In this document: in pieces, positions 23,666 through 33,899 of the stretch
Layout: each line of letters begins with the position of its first letter
Numbering within the stretch: position 1 is the stretch's first letter
Origin: Acheta domesticus
Taxonomy: Eukaryota; Arthropoda; Insecta; Orthoptera; Gryllidae
DNA: 64,000 bases
Assembly (NCBI GenBank): GCA_031308135.1
Contig: JAHLJT010000631.1
Location: 158,882,921 to 158,946,920 of the forward strand
Direction: 5' to 3'
Made by a program: the position numbers and the translations under genes
Notes under the pieces: generated by a model
Databases searched by the model: none
Told to the model about the DNA's origin: nothing
Seen by the model: the letters and a program-made list of their open reading frames with translations, nothing else

Positions 23666-23744
23666 TAGGCTGTCCGGGTGACGCCGCGTCGAAGGCTGAG
23701 GTGCCGACGTTTCGACCGACACGCGGCGTCACCCGGACAGCCTA
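23666..23744. repeat. Perfect 24-bp inverted repeat, 31-nt spacer
   Basis: The left arm 23666-23689 (TAGGCTGTCCGGGTGACGCC...) is exactly the reverse complement of the right arm 23721-23744. The spacer contains CGACGTTTCGACCG. GC-rich arms in an AT-rich setting and perfect pairing suggest a transposon terminus or a recent insertion. The CGAAACGTCGG string on the minus strand resembles strings near Penelope-like element ends, but no hammerhead core was found. Confidence 0.85.
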
Positions 23745-23759
23745 GATCATAGAGCAGTG

Positions 23760-24510
23760 TTATTTTAATGATGTAGGACATAGTTTGGCATAGGTCCTTA
23801 TTTCATTTAAATATGTCGAATTTTGAAAATTACAAGAGCATTTTTTAACCTGTCTTACATCTCCAATACTGAAACTGGAGATTGCTTGTTTAACCCTGCC
23901 TATTTCTCAATTTTTGACTTTGAAATCGCTACGGACACACTTTTTAAAAATATTGAGACTTTTCCAGTAATTTTGAATTATAATGCATTAGAATCAACAA
24001 AACAAAATCATTATAGCTTCATAAATGGAGTGGTTTTAAGGCACAGTTTGAAATTGCTTTGGAGAAAGTCTCTTGATTTGTTATGACTAGCGTTGTTCGA
24101 ATGCCGGGATAGGTAAATATAGTATATTTCTCTATTTTTTTTGTTAGAATAGAACATAATACTCTCAGTTCACTAAGTTCAAGAACATAAAACCATTCCA
24201 TTTAACACTTTCAATTTTCAATCATTTAAAGTATGCATTTTTTTAAAGAATATCTTGAGCTTTTTTTTATACTAGGAGTTTTTCAAGGTAGAAATATTTG
24301 TAGGAGAGAAATTGGTGTATTAATATGACCTAACCGTTAGTAATAAAACGCGAAGATTTGTGCTGTTGTAGCGTCAGTAGTTTCTTTTATGCGAGTGAAT
24401 GTATTGTGTCAAAGGGATGCGTAAGACTGATAGACTGCGTCAAAGATTTCACTTTATGCTTCTTTGATGAATCAAGGGAGTTTAAAGTTAAACAAAAGTA
24501 TAATTTTAGT
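23760..24510. other. AT-rich stretch, nothing recognised
   Basis: No supported features. The frames at 23823-24086 and 24019-24201 have no recognisable content. Confidence 0.45.
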
Positions 24511-24519
24511 AATTAACGT

Positions 24520-24761
24520 CAGGGGGCGGATCCTGTCAATCATTTGGGGGCAGCATCATATTTTTGTTAAATAATAAACATTTGTTATTACATTATATAT
24601 TATTGTTGTAGGGTATGTGATACTACACAATATTATTTTTAAACAATTACATGAGTCTAACATAAATATTGAACGTTTTCCCAATTTTTCCCAATAAAGT
24701 AAGGTACGAAACAAAAATTCTAAGCCTTTGGGGGGTAGACATGACACCCGATCCGCCACTG
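24520..24761. mobile_element. Non-autonomous hAT MITE
   Basis: 242 bp. The left end CAGGGGGCGGATC and the reverse complement of the right end CAGTGGCGGATC form imperfect terminal repeats, followed inside by GGGGG-rich subterminal sequence at both ends. Flanks ATTAACGT (24512-24519) and ATTAAAGT (24762-24769) match 7/8. The interior is AT-rich and non-coding. Confidence 0.8.
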
Positions 24762-24779
24762 ATTAAAGTCATGTTAGAT

Positions 24780-25258
24780 AAACTCATTTTATTAATCTAC
24801 TACATCGTTCACCCTGAGGTCTTAGGGCTCCAATCCCACGCAGGAAGATTTTCAGCTCTAGTTACTTAACTGGATTAGATTCATTCACAGTCTGAAGGAG
24901 AACTCTAGCTGCCGGCTCGTCTGTTGGAAAGTTTTCCGTCTTTTCTTCGATCGATTCCAGGCGAATGCCGAATGTCTAACAAACCGTTTACGGACCTCAC
25001 GCGATCTTTTCTTCTTCCTTGCCCTAACCTCTTCTCTTCCATACACACACACACACACTTACTTATATGCGCTACACTACCACACATGTCGGTAGACCAG
25101 ACAGATGCTTTGATCTTGTCCCGGCTGGATCGGTGTCCCGTTGGGAAATATACCTGTACCCCACCTTCTGCTGCACAGGCGTTCCAGCGGAGGAGGATCA
25201 CCACCCCTTCCAGAATATAGCGCACTACAGCGCCACTGAGTTCAGCAGTTGATGCGTG
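24780..25258 (+). mobile_element. SINE-A copy, nearly full length
   Basis: Head-first. The head has CACCCTGAGGTCTTAGGGCTCC (degraded B box). The body has AGATTTTCAGCTCTAGTTAC, GGAGAACTCTAGCTGCCGGC, GTTTTCCGTCTTTTCTTCG, CAGGCGAATGCCG, ACGCGATCTTTTCTTC, CCACACATGTCGGTAGACC and CTTGTCCCGGCTGG. It ends at CAGCAGTTGATGCG. A short AC expansion (about 25041-25058) sits in the TTACACTTACA position. The minus-strand frame 24905-25261 is just this element. Confidence 0.8.
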
Positions 25259-25460
25259 CATATAAGTTTACTCCAATTTTTTATAGTGGCACTTCAAGGA
25301 CACGACCTGGAAAGGAACGGGGACGTTGCCATCCAACTGGGAATTCCAAAACTAAAAATTTAAGTCATAACAAAGCTTCAGATGGACGACAGTGTCTCCT
25401 CAGCTGGTGACCTTGAAGTGCCATTATCTAAAAATTGGAGTAGACCCGTGCATACCTTTT
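25252..25460. mobile_element. Palindromic MITE-like element
   Basis: Left part ACTCCAATTTTTTATAGTGG then CACTTCAAGG. The reverse complement of the right part reads ACTCCAATTTTTAGATAATGG then CACTTCAAGGTCACC. Similarity continues weakly toward the centre, so about 200 bp are nearly a foldback. It abuts the 3' tail of the SINE-A copy. No clear target duplication, so the superfamily is unknown. Confidence 0.65.
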
Positions 25461-25489
25461 TTCTTTAGCGATGCTTGTTTCAACACTCT

Positions 25490-25720
25490 AATGGGACGTT
25501 GGACGCCCGATGTGGCTTAGTCAGAGGACTCACTGCCTTCGTCCTTTGCCTCCCCTCCCAGCAGCGCCGACGCCCCACCCTCGCAGCCGACGCGGTGGTT
25601 GTGATCCAGGCGTCACTCAATCACTGTCAGCGGCCACTGCTCGCCGCAACGACTGAATGCATATCTCTCCGCCCCGCCCCGCTCCGCTCCGCCTCTGCCG
25701 CCCCCCAGCATCCCTGCAAC
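25490..25720. other. CpG-rich patch
   Basis: Contains GCCCCGCCCCGCTCCGCTCC-type pentamers near 25670-25690. No coding support. Confidence 0.45.
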
Positions 25721-25769
25721 TTTGGTACTTCTCGTTTTGAGCCGCGTTTCATTCTTCTTTTTTAACGAA

Positions 25770-26680
25770 TGTCCCGCACTGGTTCGCATATCTCCGTCGA
25801 AATCATCTGAGATTCCAATAATCGAAAAACGAAACGCTTCACTTCTGTACGTACACACACCGCGACTGGGAAATAATTTTTGTTTCTATAAATTAATTCA
25901 TTACGTGCACGTACGTCAATAATATTTGCAATAATCTGTTTTAATATATTATAATATTGTTTACATATTACGATATGTGGAATGTTTATATTAAATCTAC
26001 ATATCAACAGTTTAAATGAATAAAACACAATAAATTCAAAATGTGTATTATTCTATTTCCATTTACAGTTGTCATCTGCTAATTTAAAAAGAATTTTTGT
26101 AACCATCGACATAAAAATATATGAATGTTCCATTTAATTCGTTTCATATTTAAACCATTTTACTATAGACGTAAGTGCATTGATTGCAATAAGAATGTCA
26201 AAGACAAAGAATTATGAATTAAAAGCAATACTAATGAACTGAAGAGTTAATAACATCACATGAGGAAGGAAAGTAAGAAAGAAAAACATTGTGGTAACAT
26301 TTTATATTATATAAAATGAAAGATTTAAGACCTAAATATTTCCAGAGCAGTAATTTACAAGAAACATCTACAATTTTTGCTTCTTATCTAACAAGTTGGT
26401 CTGAAAGTATAATTCACATCCCAGTTCGAAATCTTTACACGTTCTTCACATATTTTATGTATAGTCCCAAATTTCACTCCGCCCAGCCTTGGCAAGATGA
26501 AGTTAAGACCACTCTCTCTAAAGAATAGGGTACGGAGAGTTGAGGATCCAACCAAATTACCCTCTAGCTCTCTTTCCTGGCGTAGCAGATTCTTCTTTTT
26601 CCTCCTATTACTCTATCACAATGCGTTGTAGAACCCAGGAGTATTCGGAGCAGAAGTTTGCATAAGAAAATGTATGCTCT
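25770..26680. other. AT-rich stretch, nothing recognised
   Basis: No repeat ends or credible frames seen. Confidence 0.45.
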
Positions 26681-26689
26681 CGTTCACTT

Positions 26690-27010
26690 GGCGTTCCTTT
26701 TGGAAACGCGAAAAGAATTTCCAGCCCCGACTGACATTCCAACCGGGCTGACGGTAATGACCAGCGAGCGCGGCGGCGGGGGTGGCAGGGGCCGTGACGT
26801 CGCTTTGAGAGTCTGTTTTCCGCAGGGCAGGTGCGCCTGCGCTGACAGCGCCTTTGTTCGCGCCGAGAATTAACAAAAGACGGACGAGCCGCTTGGCCCT
26901 CGAGCGACAGCGCGGCCTCCTGGAAATGGGCGTCCGCTCCGATCGCCCACGCTCGATTTGAGAGATCCAGCAGGCCGCGCTCTCGAGAAGAGAAGAGAAA
27001 AAATTCCGCC
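26690..27010. other. CpG island
   Basis: CpG-dense from about 26750 to 26960, including GTGACGTCGC, a CRE/ATF-like site (about 26793-26802). No coding support in any frame. Confidence 0.5.
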
Positions 27011-27419
27011 CCTAATGGGGTATTTTGGCTTCTTTGCTCCTCTTGAGATATGAATTTGGGTCAAGGAATTTTTCGTAAAAATGTTCTCTACATCTCAGTA
27101 AATTGCGACCACAGTTGTTCTTCAATGGCTTTTTGTTCCAAATAAACATTTTTCAAAATTTTTGTTTCATGTTAAGTAAATTGTTTCCTCTATCTTTTGC
27201 CGTTTACGCACTTCGGTTTTAGATTTCACAGTTCTTTCGTCTCCTTCACGATCCATTCCTTTTCTCATTTCTCGATAATATGTGTTTTTAAGAATATTTT
27301 GCCACGACACAAATATTTTTGGCTGACAAGACCATTAATAAAAAACATGCAATGGCATGAACTTCGCAGCTTAACTCATAAAGAACCACCCATGCGTAGC
27401 ATTGTCCAATCCTCAAAGT

Positions 27420-27660
27420 TACGCAAGACCAACATCTCCACAACCCGTAGCACCATCAGGGCAGTGCACGGCGAAAGGATGTTCAGAAATTCCTTTCCGG
27501 CAAGAGCCAGCGGCGAGTCCTTCCCGTCCAGTGGAACGTTGCCGCGCAGCCTCTCGACCATCTGGCGCGGCGCGGCGCGGTGCGGCGCGGCGTGGCGAGT
27601 GCACGACGTAACGAGAGCGCGACCGCGCCCGGCGTGACGTCAGAAGGAGGTAGAAAGTGA
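27420..27660. other. CpG island with GGCGC pentamers
   Basis: GCGCGGCGCGGCGCGGTGCGG run at about 27564-27585, followed by ACGTAACG and GTGACGTCAG (CRE-like, about 27632-27641). The open frame 27197-27637 through it is unrecognised. Confidence 0.5.
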
Positions 27661-27896
27661 AACTGCAGTGGCGGGATAAAGGACCTTGCGGGAAGTGGTG
27701 GCTTCGGACAGTGAGGAGTAAAAATGCGGCATCGACAACAAAATGTCCATGTTTCAACACAGTGATGTTCAGAATTAAAATATAGATGTAAACGAGGGAA
27801 GGTGTAGGAAATTCTAGGGGATCGTGCTGCTCTCGGAAAAGAAATAATCTGCTCGACGAAAATTATATAAGAGCTCGCGTGATGTTTCGTGATGTC

Positions 27897-29185
27897 GACT
27901 GACTGATGTTTCCGGGCTCGTCAACTAGTATGGTCATTAGTAAAGACCGGAAAAATATTTAGTATTAAACGTCAAAATATGTACATAAATATGTAATGAA
28001 AACAGTAAGAATATGAATAAATATGTAAAATCGGATATAATATGTAATACTAAAATTCTCTAATTAAAACAAATTACAAAGCACGAAATTAGAGTCAAGA
28101 AAAAATGTCCTAAATACATTTTGAAATGAATACAAACGTTTAAAAAATATTTTGAAGAGCACAAGTTGATACACACTTTGCATCATACAACTTTCTCGTC
28201 AGTAGTAAAAGCTTCATCTACTGTAATCCAGGACCGTAGTTTAGCAGCCAGACTAATCGCAATAGAAGCCATTGTACAATGTGGCGGTATCTATGACCAG
28301 CATGCACTACAGCATGCCACAATTTCATCGAAGTCTTCCACGTCGGCAAACGCAATTTTTTTCGGAAATTAAGGTCACAGGTCACAGAAAGCGGCGTCAA
28401 CGATACTTTTGACACCTAGATTTCACCAATAATGTAGGGGGGGAAATGCTGATTTTTTAAAAATATGTCTTTTCAAAAAAAGTATGTAATAAAATTGAAG
28501 AAAATTGATAGAATAATAAAATATATTGACAAAACAGCAAAGTATGTAAAATATGTAGTACAGTCCTAAATATGTAAAAATATGTAAGGAAGGAAATGGA
28601 TATTGTGTTGGTAGGGAGATGATTCATCAAGATTACAATTTTGAGAATGGTAAGTAGAATGGCAAAAAAAATGTAATTACATGAACATCCGGTCTCTAGT
28701 CATTAGATCCGTTAGTGTAGAAAATGTTTTATTTCCGGAGGTGGCGGTTCACCACTGAATAATGAGATTCGACCTACACTTCGGCTCGCGAGGGCTTCCC
28801 CCTCAAGGAATCTCCCCCATCGAGGCGCCCTCGCAGCCGGGGAAATCTCTAGCTTTTGACAGGTCTCTCGACGTGAGTGATGGAGTGCATGTAAGTGTAA
28901 AAGTGTGCGTAAAGAGAGAATAGGACAAAGCAGAGAAAAGAAAGATTGCGCGCGGTCCGGAGCCCGTTTGTTAGTTACTGCATTAGTTTGACATCGATTG
29001 GAAAAAAGACGTACAACTACCAATCAGAGCAGCCATCGCTACAATTTTCCTCCAACTGGGGCTGAGTTCTGCATAGCTCTGTAGCTAGTGAAGAAATCCG
29101 CCACTCTCGTAACTCTAACTCTAGGACCTCTCAATGGGAATCACTGAAGAGTCAGCGGCAAACTGGCCCTGAGTTAAACTCAAGC
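27897..29185 (-). mobile_element. SINE-A copy split by a 758-bp hAT element
   Basis: The plus strand begins with GACTGACTGATG and CTCGTCAACTAGTATGGTCATTAG (ends 27940), then resumes at 28699 with GTCATTAGATCCGTTAGTG, ATGTTTTATTTCCGGAGGTGG, the CCCCTCAAGGAATCTCCC block, GCGCGCGGTCCGGAGCCCG and a degraded head with CTCTAGGACCTCTC near 29130. The two halves join exactly across the duplicated octamer. Confidence 0.85.
27941..28698. mobile_element. hAT element with TAGAGACCGG-type ends and perfect 8-bp TSD
   Basis: 758 bp. The left end is TAAAGACCGG and the reverse complement of the right end is TAGAGACCGG. A perfect GTCATTAG duplication flanks it (27933-27940 and 28699-28706). Subterminal regions are dense in ATATGTAA/AAATATGTA motifs, probably subterminal transposase-binding repeats. 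No transposase could be read from the interior (28140-28430), so it is non-autonomous or too decayed. Confidence 0.88.
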
Positions 29186-29349
29186 TGTGCTGGACCTAAC
29201 ACTTGAACTGACAGTTACATCATTAGTTATTATTTCATATTTTAACTTTTACAAAATTGAGATTTTATTCACAAATAAAACATCAAAAACGTAAAAAATA
29301 TCCAACACTAGATCTTAAAAATCATCTTTAATCAATATATGTTCAAAAT

Positions 29350-29520
29350 GTAGGTTCACATTTCCAAAGAGAAGCGCTCGCGGCGGTGCAAGCAGAGGCG
29401 AACTCGGTGGCGCTAGAAGCGGAGGTTCTGTCAGCGCCAAGGGCAACAAGTGGAGGAGCGACGGAGTCCCGGGGAGAAATTTGCGGAAGTTTCTAAGGTT
29501 CGAATCCCGAAGTTGACGGA
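29350..29520. other. GC-rich patch with B-box-like string
   Basis: Contains AAGGTTCGAATCCCG (about 29496-29510), which fits a Pol III B box. No A box at the right spacing and no cloverleaf. It could be a decayed SINE head or chance. Confidence 0.25.
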
Positions 29521-29689
29521 TTTGAGAAATTATTTTACGATTTAAATTGTTTGATCAATGTGGTAGTAAGGAGAGAGGGCATCTCTATCAAATCAATTGG
29601 TTTTAAATTGAAGCCATCTATTGGATGGAGGTGTCGTCTCCTAACTCAACAAGGCGCAAGGAATTAGAGGAGTGACACCCAGCTGGACG

Positions 29690-30262
29690 AGTGATTGCAC
29701 AGCTTCAAATTAACAGTGACTGGAGAACAATCTCTCTCAAACTCTGGGCTGCTCCAAGAAAAAGTTTTATTCTGTTTCTTCTATCAATACCAAGTGAATG
29801 CAGAAGTAGTACTCTAACAAATGGACCACGGACAGCGAGGGATCTTGCCCTTCTCATTATTGTCCCTTCCTCTCCTCTTACACACACATACATACACAGA
29901 CACACTCTAATATACACAGAGGCGTATCTTGGTATTCAGGCGCCCATGGCAAGCATAGAATTTGCGCCCCTGTCAGGATACTTCCAATTAGGATAGTTGT
30001 TATTTGTTTTAGCGGGCGTAATATAAATAGCGCCCCTTATGAGTGGCGCCCATGTCTGCCATACGGTAGATACGCCTCTGAATATACACTACACTAAAGC
30101 ACACGTCGAGAGCAATGTTTGTCCCGGCTGAGAGGTACCTGGAGGCGGAAAATCATGCCAGCCTACGTGTACTGTTGGTCACGTTACAAGGCGAAGAACA
30201 TGGTTGTGTTTCGGGATACAGCATGCACTACACTTAGGGGAGTAATTGCGTATGTAGTTGAT
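29690..30262 (+). mobile_element. SINE-A copy interrupted by a hAT MITE
   Basis: Head-first, head missing. ACTGGAGAAC, GGGCTGCTCC, AAGTTTTATTCTGTTTCTTC, AAGTGAATGCAG, TAACAAATGGACCACGGAC and CTTACACACACATAC precede the insertion. After it come ACACTACACTAAAGCACACG, GTCCCGGCTGAG, and the tail GCACTACACTTAGGGGAGTAATTGCG then GTAGTTGATG. The segment between GTCCCGGCT and the tail is shortened relative to other copies. Confidence 0.75.
29917..30080. mobile_element. 164-bp hAT MITE, perfect TIRs and perfect TSD
   Basis: Perfect 13-bp inverted ends, CAGAGGCGTATCT, and a perfect octamer duplication AATATACA (29909-29916 and 30081-30088). Two GCGCCC-type subterminal motifs occur on each side. Intact ends and duplication make it one of the youngest-looking insertions in the window. 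Confidence 0.93.
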
Positions 30263-30279
30263 GAAACGGAAACTCGAAG

Positions 30280-30445
30280 AACTCATTTACTCGGAGACAG
30301 CGGAAGAATTGAAGACGGCAGGGAAGGCGGGGGGAGTTTTTGTGGCAATAGGTGTAACAGGGACGGCGGAAGTAGCAGAAGCAGCGCCGGAAGCAAGGGT
30401 GAGGAGAATGGTGTGGATTATGGGGACAGCCTCGGTGTTGGTACC
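30280..30445. other. G/A-rich low-complexity tract
   Basis: The plus strand is purine-rich with a GGN/GAN triplet rhythm (GGGACGGCGGAAGTAGCAG...). Short frames are Ala/Glu/Val-rich because of that composition, and no domain is recognised. Confidence 0.4.
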
Positions 30446-30449
30446 GGCT

Positions 30450-31001
30450 GAGTTAAGTTCAAAGCCAGCATTGTCGCTTTATCTGCAGTGACTCTGACCG
30501 CGAGGTCCTAGGGATTCAGACCCGACGATGATGGATTTTCGACACTGTAGCTATAGCTACGCAGCTTCTTCGAAATCAGCCGCGCTGTCTGGAGGAGAAT
30601 TCTAGCGGCCGGCTGCTCCCTTCGGTAGTTTTCCGTCGTTTCTCCGATCCGCACCAGGCGAATGCTGGAAGAGGAGGATCGTATCAAACATACCGCGCGC
30701 GATCTTTTCTTCGTCGTTCTTCTCCTCCTCATCTGTCTTTGCACTCACTACAAACACGCGTGTCCGCTGACGTGCAGTACACTACCACTCATGCCGGGAA
30801 ACCAGTCCAGAGCTGGTCCCGGCTAGCGCTGTGCCCCACTGGGGGGTTATACATGAAGGGGAAAATCTCCCGCAAATGGACTTGTATTTCGGCGCCGGAA
30901 CACTCCATCTAACGGGGTAGAAATATTGCCACCTTCAGAAAAACTTTCACTATACTAACGGAACCAATGGTGACGTATCCGCAAACATCAATCAATCAAT
31001 T
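30450..31001 (+). mobile_element. SINE-A copy, nearly full length
   Basis: Head-first: CTCTGACCGCGAGGTCCTAGG with a degraded B box, ATTTTCGACACTGTAGCTA, CTGTCTGGAGGAGAATTCTA, GCGGCCGGCTGCTCCC, CAGGCGAATGCTGG, CGCGCGCGATCTTTTCTTC, CACTCATGCCGGGAAACC, GGTCCCGGCTAGC, and ACTATACTAACGGAACC. It ends in the GATT-family tail ATCAATCAATCAATT. Confidence 0.85.
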
Positions 31002-31308
31002 GGTGTCGGAGCGGGAGTTCTCATGTGGGCGATAAGTTTTCGTGGTGATTGCCCCTGTGACCGCCTCTGCTGCGCCACCTTCTCCTACACATTCGCCGCT
31101 TCCCTGCTCCTTTCTTACCGCCACTTTCATCCGTAAGAAAATTCTTCAGCGCCTTAGAATGTGCAAGTAGTAATATCCAAGTGTTCGTGGTAATGTTTAA
31201 CATTTATTACGATTTATACCAGAAAATAATTTTTCTTGTAACACCTTTCATTGAAACAAATTTCGTGGGCTCTAGGGTGGAAGTCAAGGTAATTCAATAT
31301 TCAATATT

Positions 31309-31340
31309 GAAGCAATGAAGCAATATTGCTTCAGTGCTTC
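31309..31340. repeat. 32-bp near-perfect palindrome
   Basis: GAAGCAATGAAGCAAT is followed directly by its reverse complement with one mismatch (15/16). AATATT-rich repeats lie just upstream. It could extrude as a cruciform. Purpose unknown. Confidence 0.85.
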
Positions 31341-31747
31341 GTAACACACATATTTTTTGTTTAAGAATTTGTCCCGTGACTCCCAGAAATTGACTTATAT
31401 TATCTGCAATCACACATCAAAACTGTGCTCTCTCAGTAATTGCAGCGAATAAATGATCATTGTTCCAGCGTGGAATTCGTAGTACTTTAAAACAGTTTTT
31501 ACTTACGCCATTTCAAATTGTCACCTTCTTACAGATATCTCCACTAATTACTTTTTATGACCGCTTTATTTCCTCACCTGTATTTTTCATTTTCTCTCCT
31601 TGGACGTCACAGTTCATCTCCGTCACCTGCTATTCTGAAACTGCCATTACTCTTCTCGAAAGTTTCACCTATAATTGCATGTTATTATAATAATTTTCCC
31701 AAGTTCTCGCTTTCTTTTATTAGAATAACTGTAACAAGAAAAAACAC

Positions 31748-31775
31748 CATTATTATTATTATTATCATCATCACC
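31748..31775. repeat. (ATT)n/(ATC)n microsatellite
   Basis: Short trinucleotide run ATTATTATT... passing into ATCATCATC. Confidence 0.9.
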
Positions 31776-31829
31776 AGAACTTTCGAAGTTACCCTCCAAA
31801 GTAACCAACCGCTTCTGCTGTGCACCTCA

Positions 31830-31960
31830 ATATCTGCCCCCTCCTTTCGTTGCCGCCGTCCCCTCCGGCGACGTCCGCGCGACAGCTTCCATCGCCGCTG
31901 CCGCTGTCGTTGTCGACGCGATAGCAGCGCCAACAAAAGCGACTCGGGCCGCGGTGCGTA
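31830..31960. other. Short CpG-rich patch
   Basis: GC-rich with CCGCTGCCGCTGTCG-like triplets. No gene supported. The flanking 31000-31830 region holds nothing else recognised. Confidence 0.4.
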
Positions 31961-31969
31961 CAGTCAATT

Positions 31970-32925
31970 AGTCTGCAAGGCCGTATCAGTGACACTGACG
32001 CGAATAAGATGTATGGCTGGCGTCATTATTCTAACGATGACGAATCGTTGACGGCCTGCCGCTGACGACTTGCAGAAAGCATTGTCATATATTTTTACGT
32101 CGTCAGTGACCTCTGAAATCTTTCTTGTAATTTATTCGATGCTCGTTAATCAGATCTTTCTTTTTTGCTTCCTCCTCTAAAAGACAAAAATTAATAATTT
32201 GGGTCCATATGCACTTCCTCTGCATCAGAAACAGACGCCTTTCCGTCGGTGAAAAATATTTTGCTTTAATACATATCATTTCTCAACGTCACTGCATAGA
32301 TGCGAAGATATGGCTTCCGCATGATTAAACAAAAGCACCTTATTTAACACTGTGCTGAAGGGAGTATTGTCCTTGACAGCAACCCATTTTAACCCATACT
32401 GCAAATTATTCACATTTCATTATTCCCAATTATTTCTCACATAATTTTCTCATTTAAATTGCACGTGCAATGAGTCTGACTTCGCAGTCTGCGTGCAATA
32501 ATGAATTCATAATTTTTTATACAATTTATAGAGAGATAACGAGTTTTAAACATAACGGAGAATGAGAAAAAAAGAAATAAACTACCACTTAAATATCTGT
32601 GATGAATGGGTATTCCTCGAACATTCGGATTATATTAACGCACTCTCACACTCGCCTATATTATTGAAAAATGGTTCCTTCCTTTTGCTGTAAAGTTTGT
32701 GTAATCAAAGGATTTCGATGATACCATTGTGGGGAATGAGGAACACAAATTAATTGATACCTTTTGTCAGTATAATTACGCTGCATTTTAAAATATTATT
32801 TTGTGGTTTGTAGGTCGGACGGGAAGGTTTTTCAGCTTAATAATTGTAATAACCTCCAATATTTGCACACATTTGGTGGTCCCATTAGTTAATCTGAATG
32901 CTAACGATTCGCGTAATTGGTTTAT
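31970..32925. other. AT-rich stretch, nothing recognised
   Basis: No repeat or gene structure recognised. Confidence 0.45.
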
Positions 32926-32929
32926 ACCT

Positions 32930-33420
32930 TGTAGCCGGCGGAAGCGAGACGAGCATTAACCATTCCCACGCAAGGGATCACGTGATTACACCGGGGCGCG
33001 TTCCCACGTGACCGCAGAGGGGTTCCCCGCGAGCGCACGCGGTCGATGCTTCGCTTTGTCGCCGTTGGAAAGCGCCACCGACGGGAGGCATCGCTGCGGA
33101 GGAGAAATTCGTGATCGAAGATGCCCAGCCCCGCCTCGCCCCGCCCCGCCCGTCGTTATGACTCGGGGCGCCACAAATGCGACGGATCATTACGAACACT
33201 CGTTACGGTCGGGAACGCGGCTGGGCGACCGGCGCGGCGTCGCGCTGCTCCTCCCACGACCGAGTCAAAGGGCCGCTGTCCTCCATCGATTCTCTTCTGC
33301 CGCCGCCTGCAGCACGCCTGGAATACCAAAACTGTACCAAGTGCGAGCCCCGCACGCTCGAACAAAGATCAATCACGCACCGCAATTACCGGGAGAGCAC
33401 GGTTTTGATTATGCAACAGA
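32930..33420. other. CpG island
   Basis: CpG-dense throughout, with CACGTG E-box-type strings near 32980-33010 and CCCCGCCTCGCCCCGCCCCG near 33125-33145. Many overlapping stop-free frames of 60-147 codons exist on both strands, typical of composition alone. Confidence 0.55.
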
Positions 33421-33899
33421 CGTCCACGATTCAGCTCAGAAATGCGGTTAGATCCCTATTGTAGTTCCAGACACAGGCGTATTGATGAAAATACTGGAGT
33501 AATGGGACGTCGGTTGAGCGTTGTTGCTCTAATTTACCAACACGTCCCCTCACGTTAGGGTACGCTGTCATGTTTCCTCTTCCGTTTGGGTTGCGTTACG
33601 TCAGTGTTCCAACAAGAGGGCTCAGGGCGACGAGGAAGACAATCTGAATGTGGAAAACGAATGGAAAGATCAAATAACATTCGTGGTGGCAATGCCCCAA
33701 ATAGAAATTCCTTCAACTTTCCTCGAGAAAAGCTTATATATGATACTGCCGCGTATGTTCATAAATCTATCCAGTCAAAATAATTTCATTGATATAACAA
33801 TTTTTCAAAACCTATAAATGTAGGTTTGCCAAAAGAAATATTGTTTTACGTAGGTTTCTGCAACAACGCATCTGTGAGAAAACTCTGTACTGCACTACC

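Noticed and set aside
23640..23760. Hammerhead ribozyme of a Penelope-like element
   Set aside because: The CGAAAC-GTCGG string is present but the CTGATGA core at the required position is not.
29480..29520. B-box string GGTTCGAATCC as a tRNA gene
   Set aside because: No A box at suitable distance and no pairing acceptor stem; at most a decayed SINE head.
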